This document shows positions 12,160 through 22,212 of a stretch of DNA of 64,000 nucleotides, one piece after another. The notes beneath the pieces are model-generated. The model was not told where the DNA came from and searched no databases. It saw only the letters and a list, made by a program, of their open reading frames with translations. A program made the position numbers and the translations under genes. The stretch's first letter is position 1; the number at the start of each line of letters is the position of its first letter. The DNA comes from Bacillus sp. 03113 (GTDB taxonomy: Bacteria; Bacillota; Bacilli; Bacillales; Cytobacillaceae): NCBI RefSeq assembly GCF_006546985.1, contig NZ_VATK01000017.1, forward strand, positions 25,898 through 89,897. Reading direction: 5' to 3'.

Positions 12160-12464
12160 GAATGCTGTATTTTTCAATAAATTGAAAAATAAATGACTTA
12201 TTTCGACATTTTTTTATAGATTCAAGAAAATAACAATTAATTACTTTACATCCTAGCTTTTTTTTTCGATAATAGTAACAATTACTCTATTTAAATCAGC
12301 TCTTATCAATAATGCTTTAAGATATGATTCCTTTCTTTAAATATAACATTTGGAATATTCTTGTAAGTTTAGAACTGATTGTTTTTAATAAAATAAACGA
12401 ATTTGGTTTTTATCATAACATTTTAATGCTCATTCGTTTATAAATAATGACAAAAGGTGATTCC
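12160..12464. other. AT-rich relA leader with no recognised element
   Basis: About 300 bases, very AT-rich. I see no ORF with an SD, no strong hairpin and no convincing -35/-10 pair. It presumably holds the relA promoter and 5' untranslated region. Confidence 0.4.
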
Positions 12465-14660
12465 ATGGCGATTGATCAAGTATTGACCGCCGAGCAAGTC
12501 ATCGAAAGAACAAGCCAATATTTAAATGAAGAGCATGTAAACATGATTAAGAAGGCTTATGAATATGCCAATCATGCTCATCGTGAACAATATCGAAAAT
12601 CAGGGGAGCCGTATATTATTCATCCAATCCAAGTCGCAGGAATATTAGCAGACTTAGAAATGGATCCTGCTACGGTAAGCGCTGGTTTTCTCCACGATGT
12701 CGTTGAGGACACAGAAGTGTCATTAAAGGATATTAAAGAAGCCTTTAGTGAAGAAGTGGCTATGCTTGTAGATGGCGTTACAAAGCTCGGAAAAATTAAA
12801 TATAAGTCTCATGAAGAGCAGCAAGCGGAAAATCACCGCAAAATGTTTGTTGCGATGGCACAGGATATTCGTGTTATCTTAATAAAATTAGCGGATAGAC
12901 TTCATAATATGAGAACATTAAAGCACCTTCCAGCAGAGAAGCAAAGACGGATTTCAAATGAAACATTAGAAATATTTGCGCCCCTTGCTAATCGTTTAGG
13001 GATATCTAAGATTAAATGGGAGCTAGAAGATACAGCATTAAGATATTTAAACCCTCAGCAGTACTATCGAATTGTTAATTTAATGAAGAAGAAACGTGAT
13101 GAACGAGAGCTTTATCTAAAAGAAGTCCTTGATGATATGAAAAGTCGTTTAGACGAAGTAACGATCAAGGCAGATATTTCCGGGCGTCCAAAGCATATTT
13201 ATAGTATTTATCGGAAGATGGCCATTCAAAATAAACAATTTAATGAAATCTATGATTTGCTTGCTGTAAGGATTATCGTAAACAGCATCAAGGATTGCTA
13301 TGCTGTATTAGGAATCATCCATACATGCTGGAAACCAATGCCAGGAAGATTTAAAGACTATATTGCGATGCCAAAGCCCAATATGTACCAATCACTCCAC
13401 ACAACGGTCATTGGGCCAAAAGGAGAGCCTCTTGAGGTGCAAATTCGTACAATTGATATGCATCGAATTGCAGAATTCGGGATTGCTGCACACTGGGCTT
13501 ATAAGGAAGGAAAGCCAGTCAATAATGATGCTTCCTTTGGACAAAAAATGTCATGGTTTAGAGAAATATTAGATTTTCAGGATGACACTGCGAATGCAGA
13601 AGAATTTATGGAATCTTTGAAAATTGATCTTTTTTCCGATATGGTCTATGTATTTACTCCTAAAGGGGACGTTATTGAGTTACCTGCTGGTTCCGTTCCA
13701 ATTGATTTTTCTTATCGAATTCATTCAGAAATTGGAAATAAAACGATTGGTGCAAAGGTCAATGGGAAAATGGTGACGCTTGAATATAAGTTAAAAACAG
13801 GAGATATTATTGAAATTTTAACTTCCAAGCATTCATATGGCCCAAGTCAGGATTGGTTAAAGCTTGCGCAAACATCTCAAGCGAAAAATAAAATAAGGCA
13901 ATTCTTTAAAAAGCAGCAAAAAGATGAAAATGTTGATAAAGGCAAAGAACAAATCGAAAAAGAAATTCGTAATATGGAATTTGATCCAAAAGAAATATTA
14001 ACTCCTGAAAATTTGAAAAAAGTTTCTGAAAAATATAACTTTGCCACTGTTGAGGATATGTATGCGGCTGTTGGCTATAATGGGATTACTGCTTTACAGG
14101 TTGCCAATCGTTTATCAGAAAAATGGCGTAAGAAACGAGATATGGAGCAGGTTGCTACAATTTCGAAGGCTGTCTCTGAATTAAAGTCATTTCCTTCTAC
14201 TCGGAAAAGAGAATCTGGTGTTAGAGTATCCGGTATTGATAATTTGTTAATCCGACTGTCACGTTGCTGTAATCCAGTACCTGGAGATGAAATTATTGGA
14301 TTTATCACGAAGGGCAGAGGTGTATCTGTTCATCGTGCAGACTGTACAAATATCGATTCAGACGATGCAAAAGCCCGACTCATTCCAGTTGAATGGGAAA
14401 TAGATATAAATGATCGTAAAGAGTATAATGTTGAAATTGAAATAAGCGGGTACGATCGTCGTGGTCTATTGAATGAAGTACTTCAAGCTGTTAATGAATC
14501 AAAAACAAATATATCAGCCGTATCAGGGCGTTCAGATCGTAATAAAGTCGCAACGATTACAATGTCAATCGCTATCTTAAATGTTAGCCATTTACAAAAG
14601 GTTGTTGATCGAATAAAACAAATCGCTGATATTTATTCGGTTAGAAGAATGATGAATTAG
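12465..14660 (+). CDS. relA: bifunctional (p)ppGpp synthetase/hydrolase RelA (Rel)
   Basis: This long Rel enzyme makes and degrades (p)ppGpp during the stringent response. Domains in order: HD hydrolase ([29 protein letters not shown]), synthetase ([39 protein letters not shown]), TGS ([24 protein letters not shown]), zinc/RIS-type segment ([18 protein letters not shown]) and C-terminal ACT. Both hydrolase HDxxED and synthetase motifs are intact, so both activities are expected. I chose ATG 12465 ([12 protein letters not shown]) because AAAGGTGA lies upstream and the N terminus then matches B. subtilis RelA; ATG 12447 precedes the SD. Confidence 0.97.
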   Translation: MAIDQVLTAEQVIERTSQYLNEEHVNMIKKAYEYANHAHREQYRKSGEPYIIHPIQVAGILADLEMDPATVSAGFLHDVVEDTEVSLKDIKEAFSEEVAMLVDGVTKLGKIKYKSHEEQQAENHRKMFVAMAQDIRVILIKLADRLHNMRTLKHLPAEKQRRISNETLEIFAPLANRLGISKIKWELEDTALRYLNPQQYYRIVNLMKKKRDERELYLKEVLDDMKSRLDEVTIKADISGRPKHIYSIYRKMAIQNKQFNEIYDLLAVRIIVNSIKDCYAVLGIIHTCWKPMPGRFKDYIAMPKPNMYQSLHTTVIGPKGEPLEVQIRTIDMHRIAEFGIAAHWAYKEGKPVNNDASFGQKMSWFREILDFQDDTANAEEFMESLKIDLFSDMVYVFTPKGDVIELPAGSVPIDFSYRIHSEIGNKTIGAKVNGKMVTLEYKLKTGDIIEILTSKHSYGPSQDWLKLAQTSQAKNKIRQFFKKQQKDENVDKGKEQIEKEIRNMEFDPKEILTPENLKKVSEKYNFATVEDMYAAVGYNGITALQVANRLSEKWRKKRDMEQVATISKAVSELKSFPSTRKRESGVRVSGIDNLLIRLSRCCNPVPGDEIIGFITKGRGVSVHRADCTNIDSDDAKARLIPVEWEIDINDRKEYNVEIEISGYDRRGLLNEVLQAVNESKTNISAVSGRSDRNKVATITMSIAILNVSHLQKVVDRIKQIADIYSVRRMMN

Positions 14661-14670
14661 GGTGAATGAT

Positions 14671-15111
14671 GTGAGAGTCGTTTTGCAAAGAAGCAAAGAA
14701 GCGAATGTAAAAGTTGAAAATAAAGTAGTAGGTTCAATTTCAAAGGGCTTTTTATTGCTTGTCGGCATTACTCATGAGGATAATACGGATGACGCGGCGG
14801 TACTGGCAGAAAAGATTGTGAATCTTCGAGTTTTTGAGGATGAGCACGGAAAAATGAATCATTCACTGCTTGATGTGAAAGGGGAGATTTTATCTGTCTC
14901 TCAATTCACTTTGTATGGAGATTGCCGTAAGGGAAGAAGACCTAATTTCATGAATGCAGCAAAACCAGAACAAGCTTTAGCGATTTATGAAGTCTTTAAC
15001 ACTCTACTAAAAGAAAAAGGCGTTCAAGTACAAACAGGACAATTTGGTGCGATGATGGATGTCTCATTAGTAAATGATGGACCAGTGACACTTATACTTG
15101 AAAGTAAATAG
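14671..15111 (+). CDS. dtd: D-aminoacyl-tRNA deacylase
   Basis: Dtd removes D-amino acids from mischarged tRNA. The 146-residue protein carries the catalytic-site motifs [19 protein letters not shown] near residue 77 and the C-terminal NDGPVTL. I chose GTG 14671 (MRVVLQRS), since AGGGTGA is 5 bases upstream and the family starts MR.V.QR; the GTG at 14662 is inside that SD. It lies 10 bases after relA and is probably cotranscribed with it. Confidence 0.95.
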   Translation: MRVVLQRSKEANVKVENKVVGSISKGFLLLVGITHEDNTDDAAVLAEKIVNLRVFEDEHGKMNHSLLDVKGEILSVSQFTLYGDCRKGRRPNFMNAAKPEQALAIYEVFNTLLKEKGVQVQTGQFGAMMDVSLVNDGPVTLILESK

Positions 15112-15120
15112 AAAACCTAT

Positions 15121-15151
15121 AAGGGCGACCTGCAAGTAGGTTGCCCTTTTG
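15121..15151 (+). terminator. terminator of relA-dtd
   Basis: AAGGGCGACC pairs with GGTTGCCCTT across a short loop; TTTTG follows. Confidence 0.8.
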
Positions 15152-15177
15152 TAATGTAAAACTTTTTTTGAAGGAAG

Positions 15178-15390
15178 ACTGGTGTCTAGCTCCGACGTAC
15201 AGGACGTACTAGTGCCGATGAATACATAAGGCCGTGGCGTTCTTAATCGGCCAGCGCCCTATCGACTAGAAGCTTCCCTCACCTCGTCTACGATAAGTCA
15301 ACATCGACGCTTGCGCTCTTCGTGTTTCTTTTATCTCACTCGATTCAGTCCAGCACTTTACATCGATGAGCAAGGGCGCTTGCACTTTTC
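15178..15390. repeat. modular palindromic intergenic repeat, composite copy
   Basis: It begins GGTGTCTAGCTCC and ends GGGCGCTTGCACTTTTCT. Just inside the left end is the CGACGTACAGGACGTACTAGTGCCGAT ... CTTAATCGGCC module in reverse orientation compared with 46741, 52090 and 52255. Next comes the ACGATAAGTCAACATCGA ... CTCTTCGTGTTTC block shared with 6330-6400. It fills the gap between dtd and the minus-strand amidase. Confidence 0.75.
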
Positions 15391-15394
15391 TTGC

Positions 15395-17125
15395 TTACTG
15401 ATTTTTATAATAGTTAGCTAATCCCTCGTAGATCCCTCTTGCTGCTTTTTCTTGAAAGGAACTGGATTTCATAAGTTTTTCTTCTTTTGGATTGCTTAAA
15501 TAACCTAACTCAACTAGGACAGCATTTTTTCGATTTTCTCTTAAAACGTGAAAATCACCGAATTGAACACCTCGATTAGCTAACTTTGTTTGACTTTTAA
15601 TAGAGTCATGGACAGCTGCAGCTAGTTCCTTTTGATATGGATAATAGTAGTAGCTTGTCATCCCATTTACGCTTCGATCAGGAATGCTATCATAATGAAT
15701 ACTAACAAATGTACTCGCATGGTAAAAGCTTGATGCACTCGTTCTTGAGATCAATGGAACGTAGGTATCGCTATTTCGTGTCAGAATCACATTCGCCCCT
15801 GAAGCTTTTAATTGATGATAAACGAGCATCGCTGTTTTAAGTGTAAGCTCCTTTTCAAGGGTTCCTTTTGCTCCAATCGTTCCAGTATCTCTTCCTCCAT
15901 GACCAGGATCAATAATAATCGTTTTATTTCTTAGTTTATTTCCAAGTCCTTTTTGGTTTTCCTTAAATGAACCATCCTGAACCGATACGATCCAATCAGC
16001 TAAATATCCTGTTTCTCCATTTGAGAGCCGGATTTCAATCCAATCTTCTTTATGATTCATAATAGTAAAGCTTTCACCTTCATTTACACGTTGAACAACA
16101 GGAGCTTGTACGTTAGGATTTTTTCTTACATTTGTGCCATTATGTATAATAAAAACTTTATTATTCTTAGATGTTGATGGTTCCGAGACCGATTGATCAG
16201 ATTCATTTTTATTAATAAATAAGCTTGAGATCCATCCGAATTTTCCTGGTTGTATTTCGATCTTCGACCAGCTGTTTTGTTCAGTCGCTATTTTTACGGT
16301 TTCTCCTTTTTTAACAGAGCCAATAATTTCACCATCTAAAGAAGGAGTGCTTCGGATGTTTAAGCTAGTAGCTGTTATGGTTCCTGAAGTGGTATCGTAG
16401 ACAGGGTTATCTGGGTTTTCAGATGCTTGAGTGCTGATGTATTGACTATTTACCCAGCCAGAGCTTCCTTGTAGAAGGATTTCGGTCCACCCATTTGATT
16501 GGGAGAGAATGCTAATTGGAGCTTCTTTTCCTAGCTGACCAATGATTTTTCCTTGTTTTGAAGGCTCATTACGAATGTTTACCGAATCCTCTGTTACAAA
16601 ACCGTTTTTTGAACTAGTATTAGAAGTATTTGTATTGTTTTTCTTTAGATCAAGGTATTCTTTTGATGCATATCCAATTCCAAAGGAAGTTTCAACCTGA
16701 ACCCAGCTATTTTGAATTGATAATACTTGTAAAGTCTGCCCTTTTTTTACTGTTCCAATTACTTCATAGGAGGATCCTGGGCCATTTCGAATCCTTAGTC
16801 CGCTTTCATTTACAATAGCAGAAGAAAAGTTAGTGGAATTCATGTCTTGCTTCTTTTCATCCTTCGAAACGTGCCAATTGGCTACCCAGCCTTTTTGTCC
16901 ATTTTTTAATTCGATCTGATACCATTCTCTTTTTTCTTTCAAAAGCGTATATTTTTCGCCCTTCGAAAGCTGAGCGATTACTTTATTGGTTAATCCTGGA
17001 CCTTCTCTAACGTTGAGTTGATCGGTCTCAATTTTAACTACCTCATTTGCTGCCAATGAATGCTGTGGTTGTGCTAGAATGATTATCAATAAACTCACCA
17101 GCATCCAGCTTACTATTTTAGCCAA
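15395..17125 (-). CDS. N-acetylmuramoyl-L-alanine amidase with five SH3b domains (YrvJ type)
   Basis: A secreted cell-wall hydrolase. After a signal peptide ending near SLAANE come five bacterial SH3 domains, each with an L/VN(I/V)R..P core and a GW(V/I)/GYA end, then an Amidase_3 catalytic domain. The zinc site is visible: IIDPGHGGRDTG, the KEL Glu, VSIHYDS, and the catalytic Glu in VELGYLSNPKE. I chose TTG 17125 because GGAGGT lies 10 bases upstream and a clean signal peptide results. A GTG at 17182 would add 19 polar residues with no SD. B. subtilis yrvJ has the same place and architecture. Confidence 0.9.
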   Translation of the reverse strand: MAKIVSWMLVSLLIIILAQPQHSLAANEVVKIETDQLNVREGPGLTNKVIAQLSKGEKYTLLKEKREWYQIELKNGQKGWVANWHVSKDEKKQDMNSTNFSSAIVNESGLRIRNGPGSSYEVIGTVKKGQTLQVLSIQNSWVQVETSFGIGYASKEYLDLKKNNTNTSNTSSKNGFVTEDSVNIRNEPSKQGKIIGQLGKEAPISILSQSNGWTEILLQGSSGWVNSQYISTQASENPDNPVYDTTSGTITATSLNIRSTPSLDGEIIGSVKKGETVKIATEQNSWSKIEIQPGKFGWISSLFINKNESDQSVSEPSTSKNNKVFIIHNGTNVRKNPNVQAPVVQRVNEGESFTIMNHKEDWIEIRLSNGETGYLADWIVSVQDGSFKENQKGLGNKLRNKTIIIDPGHGGRDTGTIGAKGTLEKELTLKTAMLVYHQLKASGANVILTRNSDTYVPLISRTSASSFYHASTFVSIHYDSIPDRSVNGMTSYYYYPYQKELAAAVHDSIKSQTKLANRGVQFGDFHVLRENRKNAVLVELGYLSNPKEEKLMKSSSFQEKAARGIYEGLANYYKNQ

Positions 17126-17332
17126 TCCAGTGCTAACCTCCTTTTCGCGTATAAAGCCATTGATGTTGTATGTTACTTTCACTTTTTGTATACTACTAAT
17201 TCTACTTTTATTTCGAAATTCCTTCCGTTTTCATCACTCAATCATCAATAAGTATACACATTGTATCATGAAAAAGCCGATAATTTTTAAATCGTTTGGC
17301 AACAATATATAAAAAACGATTGGATGAAGAAT

Positions 17333-17497
17333 ATGAGATACGGGATGAAAAACAAAACGGCATTGTTCGGAGACCATCAGTTAACTGGTGTTGATTTTCA
17401 GAACAGTACGCAAGCAGAGAATTTAGAATTCACTCAAGAATTTGGATTAAGCCTTCATGAGATAAAAAAATTGAAAAAGCAAATGAATCGCAATTAA
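17333..17497 (+). CDS. 54-residue conserved small protein (YrzK position)
   Basis: The frame encodes a 54-residue soluble protein with GDHQLTGVDFQNST in the middle and a basic amphipathic end, SLHEIKKLKKQMNRN. B. subtilis has a small gene, yrzK, at this place between yrvJ and hisS. The start is uncertain: ATGs at 17324, 17333 and 17345 are in frame and none has a strong SD. Function unknown. Confidence 0.55.
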   Translation: MRYGMKNKTALFGDHQLTGVDFQNSTQAENLEFTQEFGLSLHEIKKLKKQMNRN

Positions 17498-17508
17498 AAA
17501 AGCGTCTC

Positions 17509-17537
17509 TTGACAAAAGAATCGTTGATTCGTATTAT
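17509..17537 (+). promoter_or_regulatory. promoter of the hisS-aspS operon
   Basis: TTGACA (17509-17514) and TATTAT (17532-17537) are 17 bases apart and lie just before the T-box leader. Confidence 0.8.
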
Positions 17538-17559
17538 ATATTATAATAATTGTGTTTAT

Positions 17560-17817
17560 TGATAACCAATGATGGAGAAGAGTAATTAAGAATCACTTGA
17601 AAAGAGAGGAAATGTCCATTGGGCTGAAAGCATTTCCACTTGTTGACTTAATGAAAGACACTCCTTAGGTTTCTCTCTGAATTTTAAGTAGGGGAGAACG
17701 TTCACAGGCGTTAACTGTAAAAGAGGAAGATCTTTAGCATCTTCAATTAGGGTGGCACCACGGGAATATAACTCTCGTCCCTTGTAGCATTATTTACAAG
17801 GCGACGGGAGTTTTTTG
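17560..17817 (+). ncRNA. T-box riboswitch of hisS-aspS, specifier region GACAC
   Basis: Leader RNA that senses uncharged tRNA. Stem I begins GGAG (17574-17577) with the AGTA motif at 17581. The 3' side reads AAA-GAC-A-CTCC, so GGAG/CTCC closes the helix and GAC (17657-17659, Asp) sits in the specifier position. CAC (17659-17661, His) overlaps it by one base. The conserved T-box AGGGTGGCACCACG is at 17749-17762, and a terminator (CTCTCGTCCC ... GGCGACGGGAG then T6) ends at about 17816. Uncharged tRNA would stabilise the antiterminator and switch on the two synthetases. Confidence 0.92.
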
Positions 17818-17867
17818 CATTCTTGAGGCCATATGTCATCTTACATAATGGAAGGAGACGATACATT

Positions 17868-19133
17868 ATGTCTATTCAAATACCAAGGGGAACCCAGGAT
17901 ATACTTCCTGGAGAAGTAGAAAAATGGCAGTATATCGAAAAAAAAGCAAGAGAGCTATGTGAAAAATTTCAATATCATGAAATTCGTACTCCTATTTTTG
18001 AACATACCGAGTTGTTTTTAAGAGGAGTTGGAGATACAACGGATATTGTTCAAAAGGAAATGTATACATTTGAGGACCGAGGAGAACGCAGCTTGACTCT
18101 TAGACCAGAAGGCACTGCATCTGTTGTTCGCTCATTTGTAGAAAATAAAATGCATGGTTATGCAAGCCAGCCAATTAAGCTTTATTATTTAGGCCCAATG
18201 TTTCGCTATGAACGTCCTCAAGCAGGCCGCTTTCGTCAATTTGTTCAATTTGGGGTTGAAGCGCTTGGCAGTAAGGATCCAGCGATTGATGCAGAGGTAA
18301 TGGCTTTTGTAATGTCCGTTTATAAAGAGCTAGGCTTGAAAAAATTAAAGCTTGTTGTGAATAGTCTTGGAGATAAAGAAAGCAGACAGGCACACCGTGA
18401 AGCACTTGTTAACCACTTTAAACCAAGTATCGGAGAATTTTGTTCTGACTGTCAGAGCCGTTTAGAGAAAAATCCAATGCGCATTCTTGATTGTAAAAAG
18501 GATCGAAATCATCCGCTTATGAAAAGCGCACCTTCGATTCTTGATTATTTAAATGAAGAGTCAAGTACTTATTTTAATAAAGTAAAAATGTATTTAACAG
18601 ATTTAAATATTCCTTTTGAAGTCGATCCAAATCTTGTTCGAGGCTTAGATTACTATAATCACACTGCATTTGAAATTATGAGCAATGCAGAAGGCTTTGG
18701 GGCGATTACTACGCTTTGTGGCGGGGGGCGCTACAATGGTTTAGTTGAAGATTTAGGCGGTCCAGATACTCCAGGAATTGGCTTTGCGATGAGCATTGAA
18801 AGACTGATTGCTGCATTAAATGCTGAAAGTGTAGAGCTGCCGATCAAAGAAGGAATTGACTGTTATCTCGTTGCCATTGGTGATCAAGCAAAAGACTACA
18901 CGGTAGGTCTTCTTCAAAAGCTTCGTATGGCTGGTTTTTCGGCGGAGAGAGATTATCTTGATCGGAAAATTAAAGGTCAATTTAAAGCTGCTGATCGATT
19001 GAAGGCGAAAGTCGTTGCAGTTTTAGGAGAAGATGAATTGTTGGCAAAAAAAATCAACGTAAAGATTATGGAAACTGGAGAACAAACAGAAGTTGAGCTG
19101 GATTCCCTAATTGATGTATTAAAAGGATTATAG
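17868..19133 (+). CDS. hisS: histidyl-tRNA synthetase
   Basis: Class II synthetase that charges tRNA-His. The 421-residue protein starts [15 protein letters not shown]. It has motif 2 around [13 protein letters not shown] and [13 protein letters not shown], the histidine-A motif [15 protein letters not shown], and a C-terminal anticodon-binding domain ([12 protein letters not shown] ...). I chose ATG 17868 behind GAAGGAGACG; the ATG at 17823 lies within the terminator-proximal leader. It is 44 bases before aspS and both are controlled by the upstream T-box. Confidence 0.97.
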   Translation: MSIQIPRGTQDILPGEVEKWQYIEKKARELCEKFQYHEIRTPIFEHTELFLRGVGDTTDIVQKEMYTFEDRGERSLTLRPEGTASVVRSFVENKMHGYASQPIKLYYLGPMFRYERPQAGRFRQFVQFGVEALGSKDPAIDAEVMAFVMSVYKELGLKKLKLVVNSLGDKESRQAHREALVNHFKPSIGEFCSDCQSRLEKNPMRILDCKKDRNHPLMKSAPSILDYLNEESSTYFNKVKMYLTDLNIPFEVDPNLVRGLDYYNHTAFEIMSNAEGFGAITTLCGGGRYNGLVEDLGGPDTPGIGFAMSIERLIAALNAESVELPIKEGIDCYLVAIGDQAKDYTVGLLQKLRMAGFSAERDYLDRKIKGQFKAADRLKAKVVAVLGEDELLAKKINVKIMETGEQTEVELDSLIDVLKGL

Positions 19134-19177
19134 TCAGAAAGTGCGTACACGTATTTAATTAACAGGAGGCTTTTTAA

Positions 19178-20953
19178 ATGTTTGGAAGATCGTATTTTTG
19201 TGGGGAAATAACTGAGTCTGTAATTGGTGAAAAGGTTACTCTAAAAGGATGGGTGCAAAGAAGACGTGATTTAGGTGGACTCATCTTTATAGATCTTCGT
19301 GACCGTACAGGGATCGTTCAGGTTGTATTTAATCCAGAGATTTCAGAAGAAGCGATTGCTGTAGCCGATAAAGTAAGAAATGAATATGTTCTTGATATTG
19401 AAGGAATTGTGGTTGAAAGAGATGCAAGCACAATCAATGAAAATATAAAAACAGGGAAAATTGAAATACATGCAAAAAAACTAACGATTTTAAACGAGGC
19501 GAAGAATCCTCCATTTATGATTGAAGATGGTACAGAGGTTTCGGAGGATGTGCGATTAAAATATCGTTATTTAGATTTAAGACGCCCAGAAATGTTTGAA
19601 ACGTTTAAAATGCGTCATCTTGTGACGAAAACGATGCGTGATTTTCTTAACGATGAAGGCTTTCTTGATGTTGAAACGCCAATTTTAACAAAGAGTACTC
19701 CCGAGGGAGCGAGAGATTATTTAGTACCAAGCCGCGTGCATCCTGGAGAGTTTTATGCGCTTCCGCAATCTCCGCAAATATTTAAACAGCTTTTAATGGT
19801 GAGCGGTTTTGAAAAATATTATCAGATTGCGCGCTGTTTCCGTGATGAGGATTTACGTGCTGACCGCCAGCCTGAATTTACACAGCTTGATATGGAAATG
19901 AGCTTTTTAGGTCAGGATGAAATTATTGCTCTTATTGAACAAATGATGGCAAAAATTATGAAGGAAGTCAAAGGAATAGATATTGCAACTCCATTCCAGC
20001 GTATGTCCTATGATGAAGCGATAGGTCGTTACGGATCTGATAAGCCGGATACTCGCTTTGAAATGGAATTAGTTGATCTATCTGAGGTGTTCAAAAGCTC
20101 TAGCTTTAAAGTATTCTCAGGTGCTGTTGCATCAGGCGGCCAAGTTAAAGCGATTAATGTAAAAAATGGTGCAGGAAAATATACGCGTAAAGATATTGAC
20201 GGCTTAACGGCGTTTGCAGCGCGCTATCGTGCGAAAGGCTTAGCGTGGTTAAAGGCTGAGGCAGATGGTTTAAAAGGACCAATTATTAAATTTTTATCTG
20301 AAGCTGAGCAGCAAGAAATGACAGCTGCTTTATCAATCGAAGAAGGCGATTTAATCTTATTTGTAGCAGATAAAAAAGCAATTGTAGCTGATTCACTTGG
20401 TGCATTGCGCTTAAAGCTTGCAAAAGAGCTAGATTTAATTGATCAATCGAAATTTAACTTCCTATGGGTAACGGATTGGCCGCTTCTTGAGTACGCGGAA
20501 GAGGAAAACCGTTATTATGCAGCACATCATCCATTTACAATGCCAGTAAGAGAAGATATTCCATTGCTTGAAACAGATCCTTCTCAAGTAAAAGCTCAAG
20601 CGTATGATATCGTTCTAAATGGATATGAACTCGGTGGCGGCTCTTTACGTATTTTTGAAAAAGACGTTCAAGAGAAAATGTTTAAAGCACTTGGCTTTAC
20701 ACAAGAAGAAGCTTACGCTCAATTTGGCTTCTTGCTTGAAGCGTTTGAATATGGTACGCCTCCACATGGCGGGATTGCCCTTGGGTTAGACAGACTTGTG
20801 ATGCTCTTAACGGGAAGAACGAACCTAAGAGATACAATTGCATTCCCGAAAACAGCAAGCGCAAGCTGCTTATTAACAAATGCTCCAAGTGAAGTTAGTC
20901 CATTGCAATTAGATGAGCTTGAACTAGCATTAAACCTGAAAAATAACGAGTAA
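19178..20953 (+). CDS. aspS: aspartyl-tRNA synthetase
   Basis: Class II synthetase of 591 residues, the long bacterial type with GAD insertion. The N-terminal OB anticodon domain has [26 protein letters not shown]. Catalytic motifs are [58 protein letters not shown], and motif 3 [23 protein letters not shown]. It starts at ATG 19178 behind AGGAGGC. The 6S RNA gene follows with its own promoter. Confidence 0.97.
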   Translation: MFGRSYFCGEITESVIGEKVTLKGWVQRRRDLGGLIFIDLRDRTGIVQVVFNPEISEEAIAVADKVRNEYVLDIEGIVVERDASTINENIKTGKIEIHAKKLTILNEAKNPPFMIEDGTEVSEDVRLKYRYLDLRRPEMFETFKMRHLVTKTMRDFLNDEGFLDVETPILTKSTPEGARDYLVPSRVHPGEFYALPQSPQIFKQLLMVSGFEKYYQIARCFRDEDLRADRQPEFTQLDMEMSFLGQDEIIALIEQMMAKIMKEVKGIDIATPFQRMSYDEAIGRYGSDKPDTRFEMELVDLSEVFKSSSFKVFSGAVASGGQVKAINVKNGAGKYTRKDIDGLTAFAARYRAKGLAWLKAEADGLKGPIIKFLSEAEQQEMTAALSIEEGDLILFVADKKAIVADSLGALRLKLAKELDLIDQSKFNFLWVTDWPLLEYAEEENRYYAAHHPFTMPVREDIPLLETDPSQVKAQAYDIVLNGYELGGGSLRIFEKDVQEKMFKALGFTQEEAYAQFGFLLEAFEYGTPPHGGIALGLDRLVMLLTGRTNLRDTIAFPKTASASCLLTNAPSEVSPLQLDELELALNLKNNE

Positions 20954-20970
20954 TGACCTATTCTGTCAGC

Positions 20971-20999
20971 TTGTATGGGAAAAGAAAATATGGTATAAT
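20971..20999 (+). promoter_or_regulatory. promoter of 6S RNA
   Basis: TTGTAT (20971-20976) and TATAAT (20994-20999) are 17 bases apart. Transcription would start near 21006, a few bases before the mature 5' end. Confidence 0.75.
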
Positions 21000-21006
21000 T
21001 AGGACA

Positions 21007-21200
21007 ATAAAAGGTAGTCCTAATGTGTACGTTGTTTACCCTCATTTTTGACCGAACATTTTTGACTTGGGAGTTTGCGTTTTCAAATAGCGTAAATGCC
21101 TATCACAAGGACTTACTACTATTTGGAACAGAACACCCACCTGCAAGTTGCGGGTTCAAAAGAAGGACTTTTAAGACGACGGCATAATTGGGACTTAGTC
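21007..21200 (+). ncRNA. bsrA: 6S RNA (6S-1, BsrA type)
   Basis: 6S RNA mimics an open promoter and holds the sigma-A RNA polymerase holoenzyme in stationary phase. The 5' end AGTCCTAAT (from 21016) pairs with ATTGGGACT (21187-21195) to close the long rod. The internal stretch TTTTTGACCGAACATTTTTGACTT is highly similar to B. subtilis 6S-1, whose gene lies at the same place between aspS and yrvM. No SD-preceded ORF fits this region. The exact ends are inferred from pairing; a longer precursor from about 21007 is likely. Confidence 0.88.
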
Positions 21201-21221
21201 CCATACATAAATGTATTGATG

Positions 21222-21250
21222 AATCCTGAGTGTATACTCAGGATTTTTTG
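21222..21250 (+). terminator. 6S RNA terminator
   Basis: AATCCTGAGT and ACTCAGGATT form a perfect 10-bp stem with a 4-base loop, followed by TTTTT. Confidence 0.88.
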
Positions 21251-21307
21251 TAGGAATTATATAAAATTTAACATTTATTACGAAGATGATGATATGGAGG
21301 GAGATAA

Positions 21308-22075
21308 ATGCTGCATCAGTTTTCAAGAAACGAGCTAGCGATAGGAAAAGAAGGGTTAGAGAAATTGAAAAATAGTACAGTAGCTGTACTTGGAATAGGA
21401 GGGGTTGGTTCCTTTGCAGCTGAAGCGTTAGCAAGATCTGGTGTAGGGAAGCTCGTACTGATTGATAAGGATGATGTGGATATTACCAACGTGAATCGTC
21501 AAGTTATTGCCCTACTTTCAACAGTTGGAAGACCAAAGGCAGAGCTGATGAAAGAAAGAATTATGGATATCAATCCTGAATGCGATGTAACGGCATTGAA
21601 AATCTTCTATACAGAAGAAACATATGAACAAATTTTCGGCTATGGATTAGATTTTGTCATCGATGCATCTGATACGATTTCATATAAAATCCATTTAATG
21701 AAGGAATGCTTAAAAAGAGGAATCCCGATGATTTCAAGCATGGGTGCTGCAAATAAAATGGACCCAACAAGATTCAAAATTGCTGATATTTCTAAAACTC
21801 ATACCGATCCTTTAGCAAAAGTAATTCGGACAAGACTAAGAAAAGAAGGGATCACAAAAGGAATTCCTGTTGTTTTTTCAGATGAAAGCCCGATCGTCAT
21901 TCGTGAAGACGTTCGTAAAACGGTTGGAAAGGACGATGCTAAAATTCGCAAGGCAAAAATGCCGCCTTCCTCGAATGCGTTTGTTCCATCCGTTGCCGGC
22001 TTAATTGCCGCTAGTTATGTTGTACGCAGTATCCTTAGTGATGTGAAGATTAATCGTGTGAAGGATGAAAAGTGA
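21308..22075 (+). CDS. tcdA: tRNA threonylcarbamoyladenosine dehydratase
   Basis: This E1/ThiF-fold enzyme adenylates and cyclises t6A37 of tRNA to ct6A. The 255-residue protein has the Rossmann nucleotide site VLGIGGVGSFAAEALARSGVGKLVLIDKDDVDITNVNRQ near residue 30 and the NP(E)CDV strand. KMPPSSNAFVPSVAGLIAA lies near the C terminus. ATG 21308 follows ATGGAGGGAG. It corresponds to yrvM in B. subtilis and ends at a strong terminator. Confidence 0.95.
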   Translation: MLHQFSRNELAIGKEGLEKLKNSTVAVLGIGGVGSFAAEALARSGVGKLVLIDKDDVDITNVNRQVIALLSTVGRPKAELMKERIMDINPECDVTALKIFYTEETYEQIFGYGLDFVIDASDTISYKIHLMKECLKRGIPMISSMGAANKMDPTRFKIADISKTHTDPLAKVIRTRLRKEGITKGIPVVFSDESPIVIREDVRKTVGKDDAKIRKAKMPPSSNAFVPSVAGLIAASYVVRSILSDVKINRVKDEK

Positions 22076-22089
22076 ATAATGAGAGATGA

Positions 22090-22121
22090 AAGAGAGTGAA
22101 TAAAACCACTCTCTTTTTTTA
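22090..22121 (+). terminator. tcdA terminator
   Basis: AAGAGAGTG pairs with CACTCTCTT, followed by a run of T. Confidence 0.88.
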
Positions 22122-22136
22122 TTGGGAAAATTAGGG

Positions 22137-22195
22137 TTGACAATTATTAATGTAATAGTGTACTATCTAACTAGAACACTATTACATTAATAATT
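22137..22195 (+). promoter_or_regulatory. promoter embraced by a 20-bp perfect palindrome, probable GntR operator
   Basis: AATTATTAATGTAATAGTGT at 22142-22161 is the exact reverse complement of 22176-22195, with a 14-base spacer. TTGACA (22137-22142) and TACTAT (22161-22166) form a promoter with an 18-base spacer. The left arm therefore fills the spacer between the two boxes and the right arm covers the start region. Bound protein would block RNA polymerase. The best candidate is the GntR-family protein in the same operon. Confidence 0.75.
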
Positions 22196-22212
22196 TAAGG
22201 AGGTTTTTATTT

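Noticed and set aside
20719..21045. Minus-strand open frame across aspS end and 6S RNA
   Set aside because: Reverse of conserved aspS and of the 6S RNA promoter; no SD.
21096..21338. Plus-strand open frame in the 6S RNA region
   Set aside because: The sequence is explained by 6S RNA pairing, its terminator and the tcdA leader.
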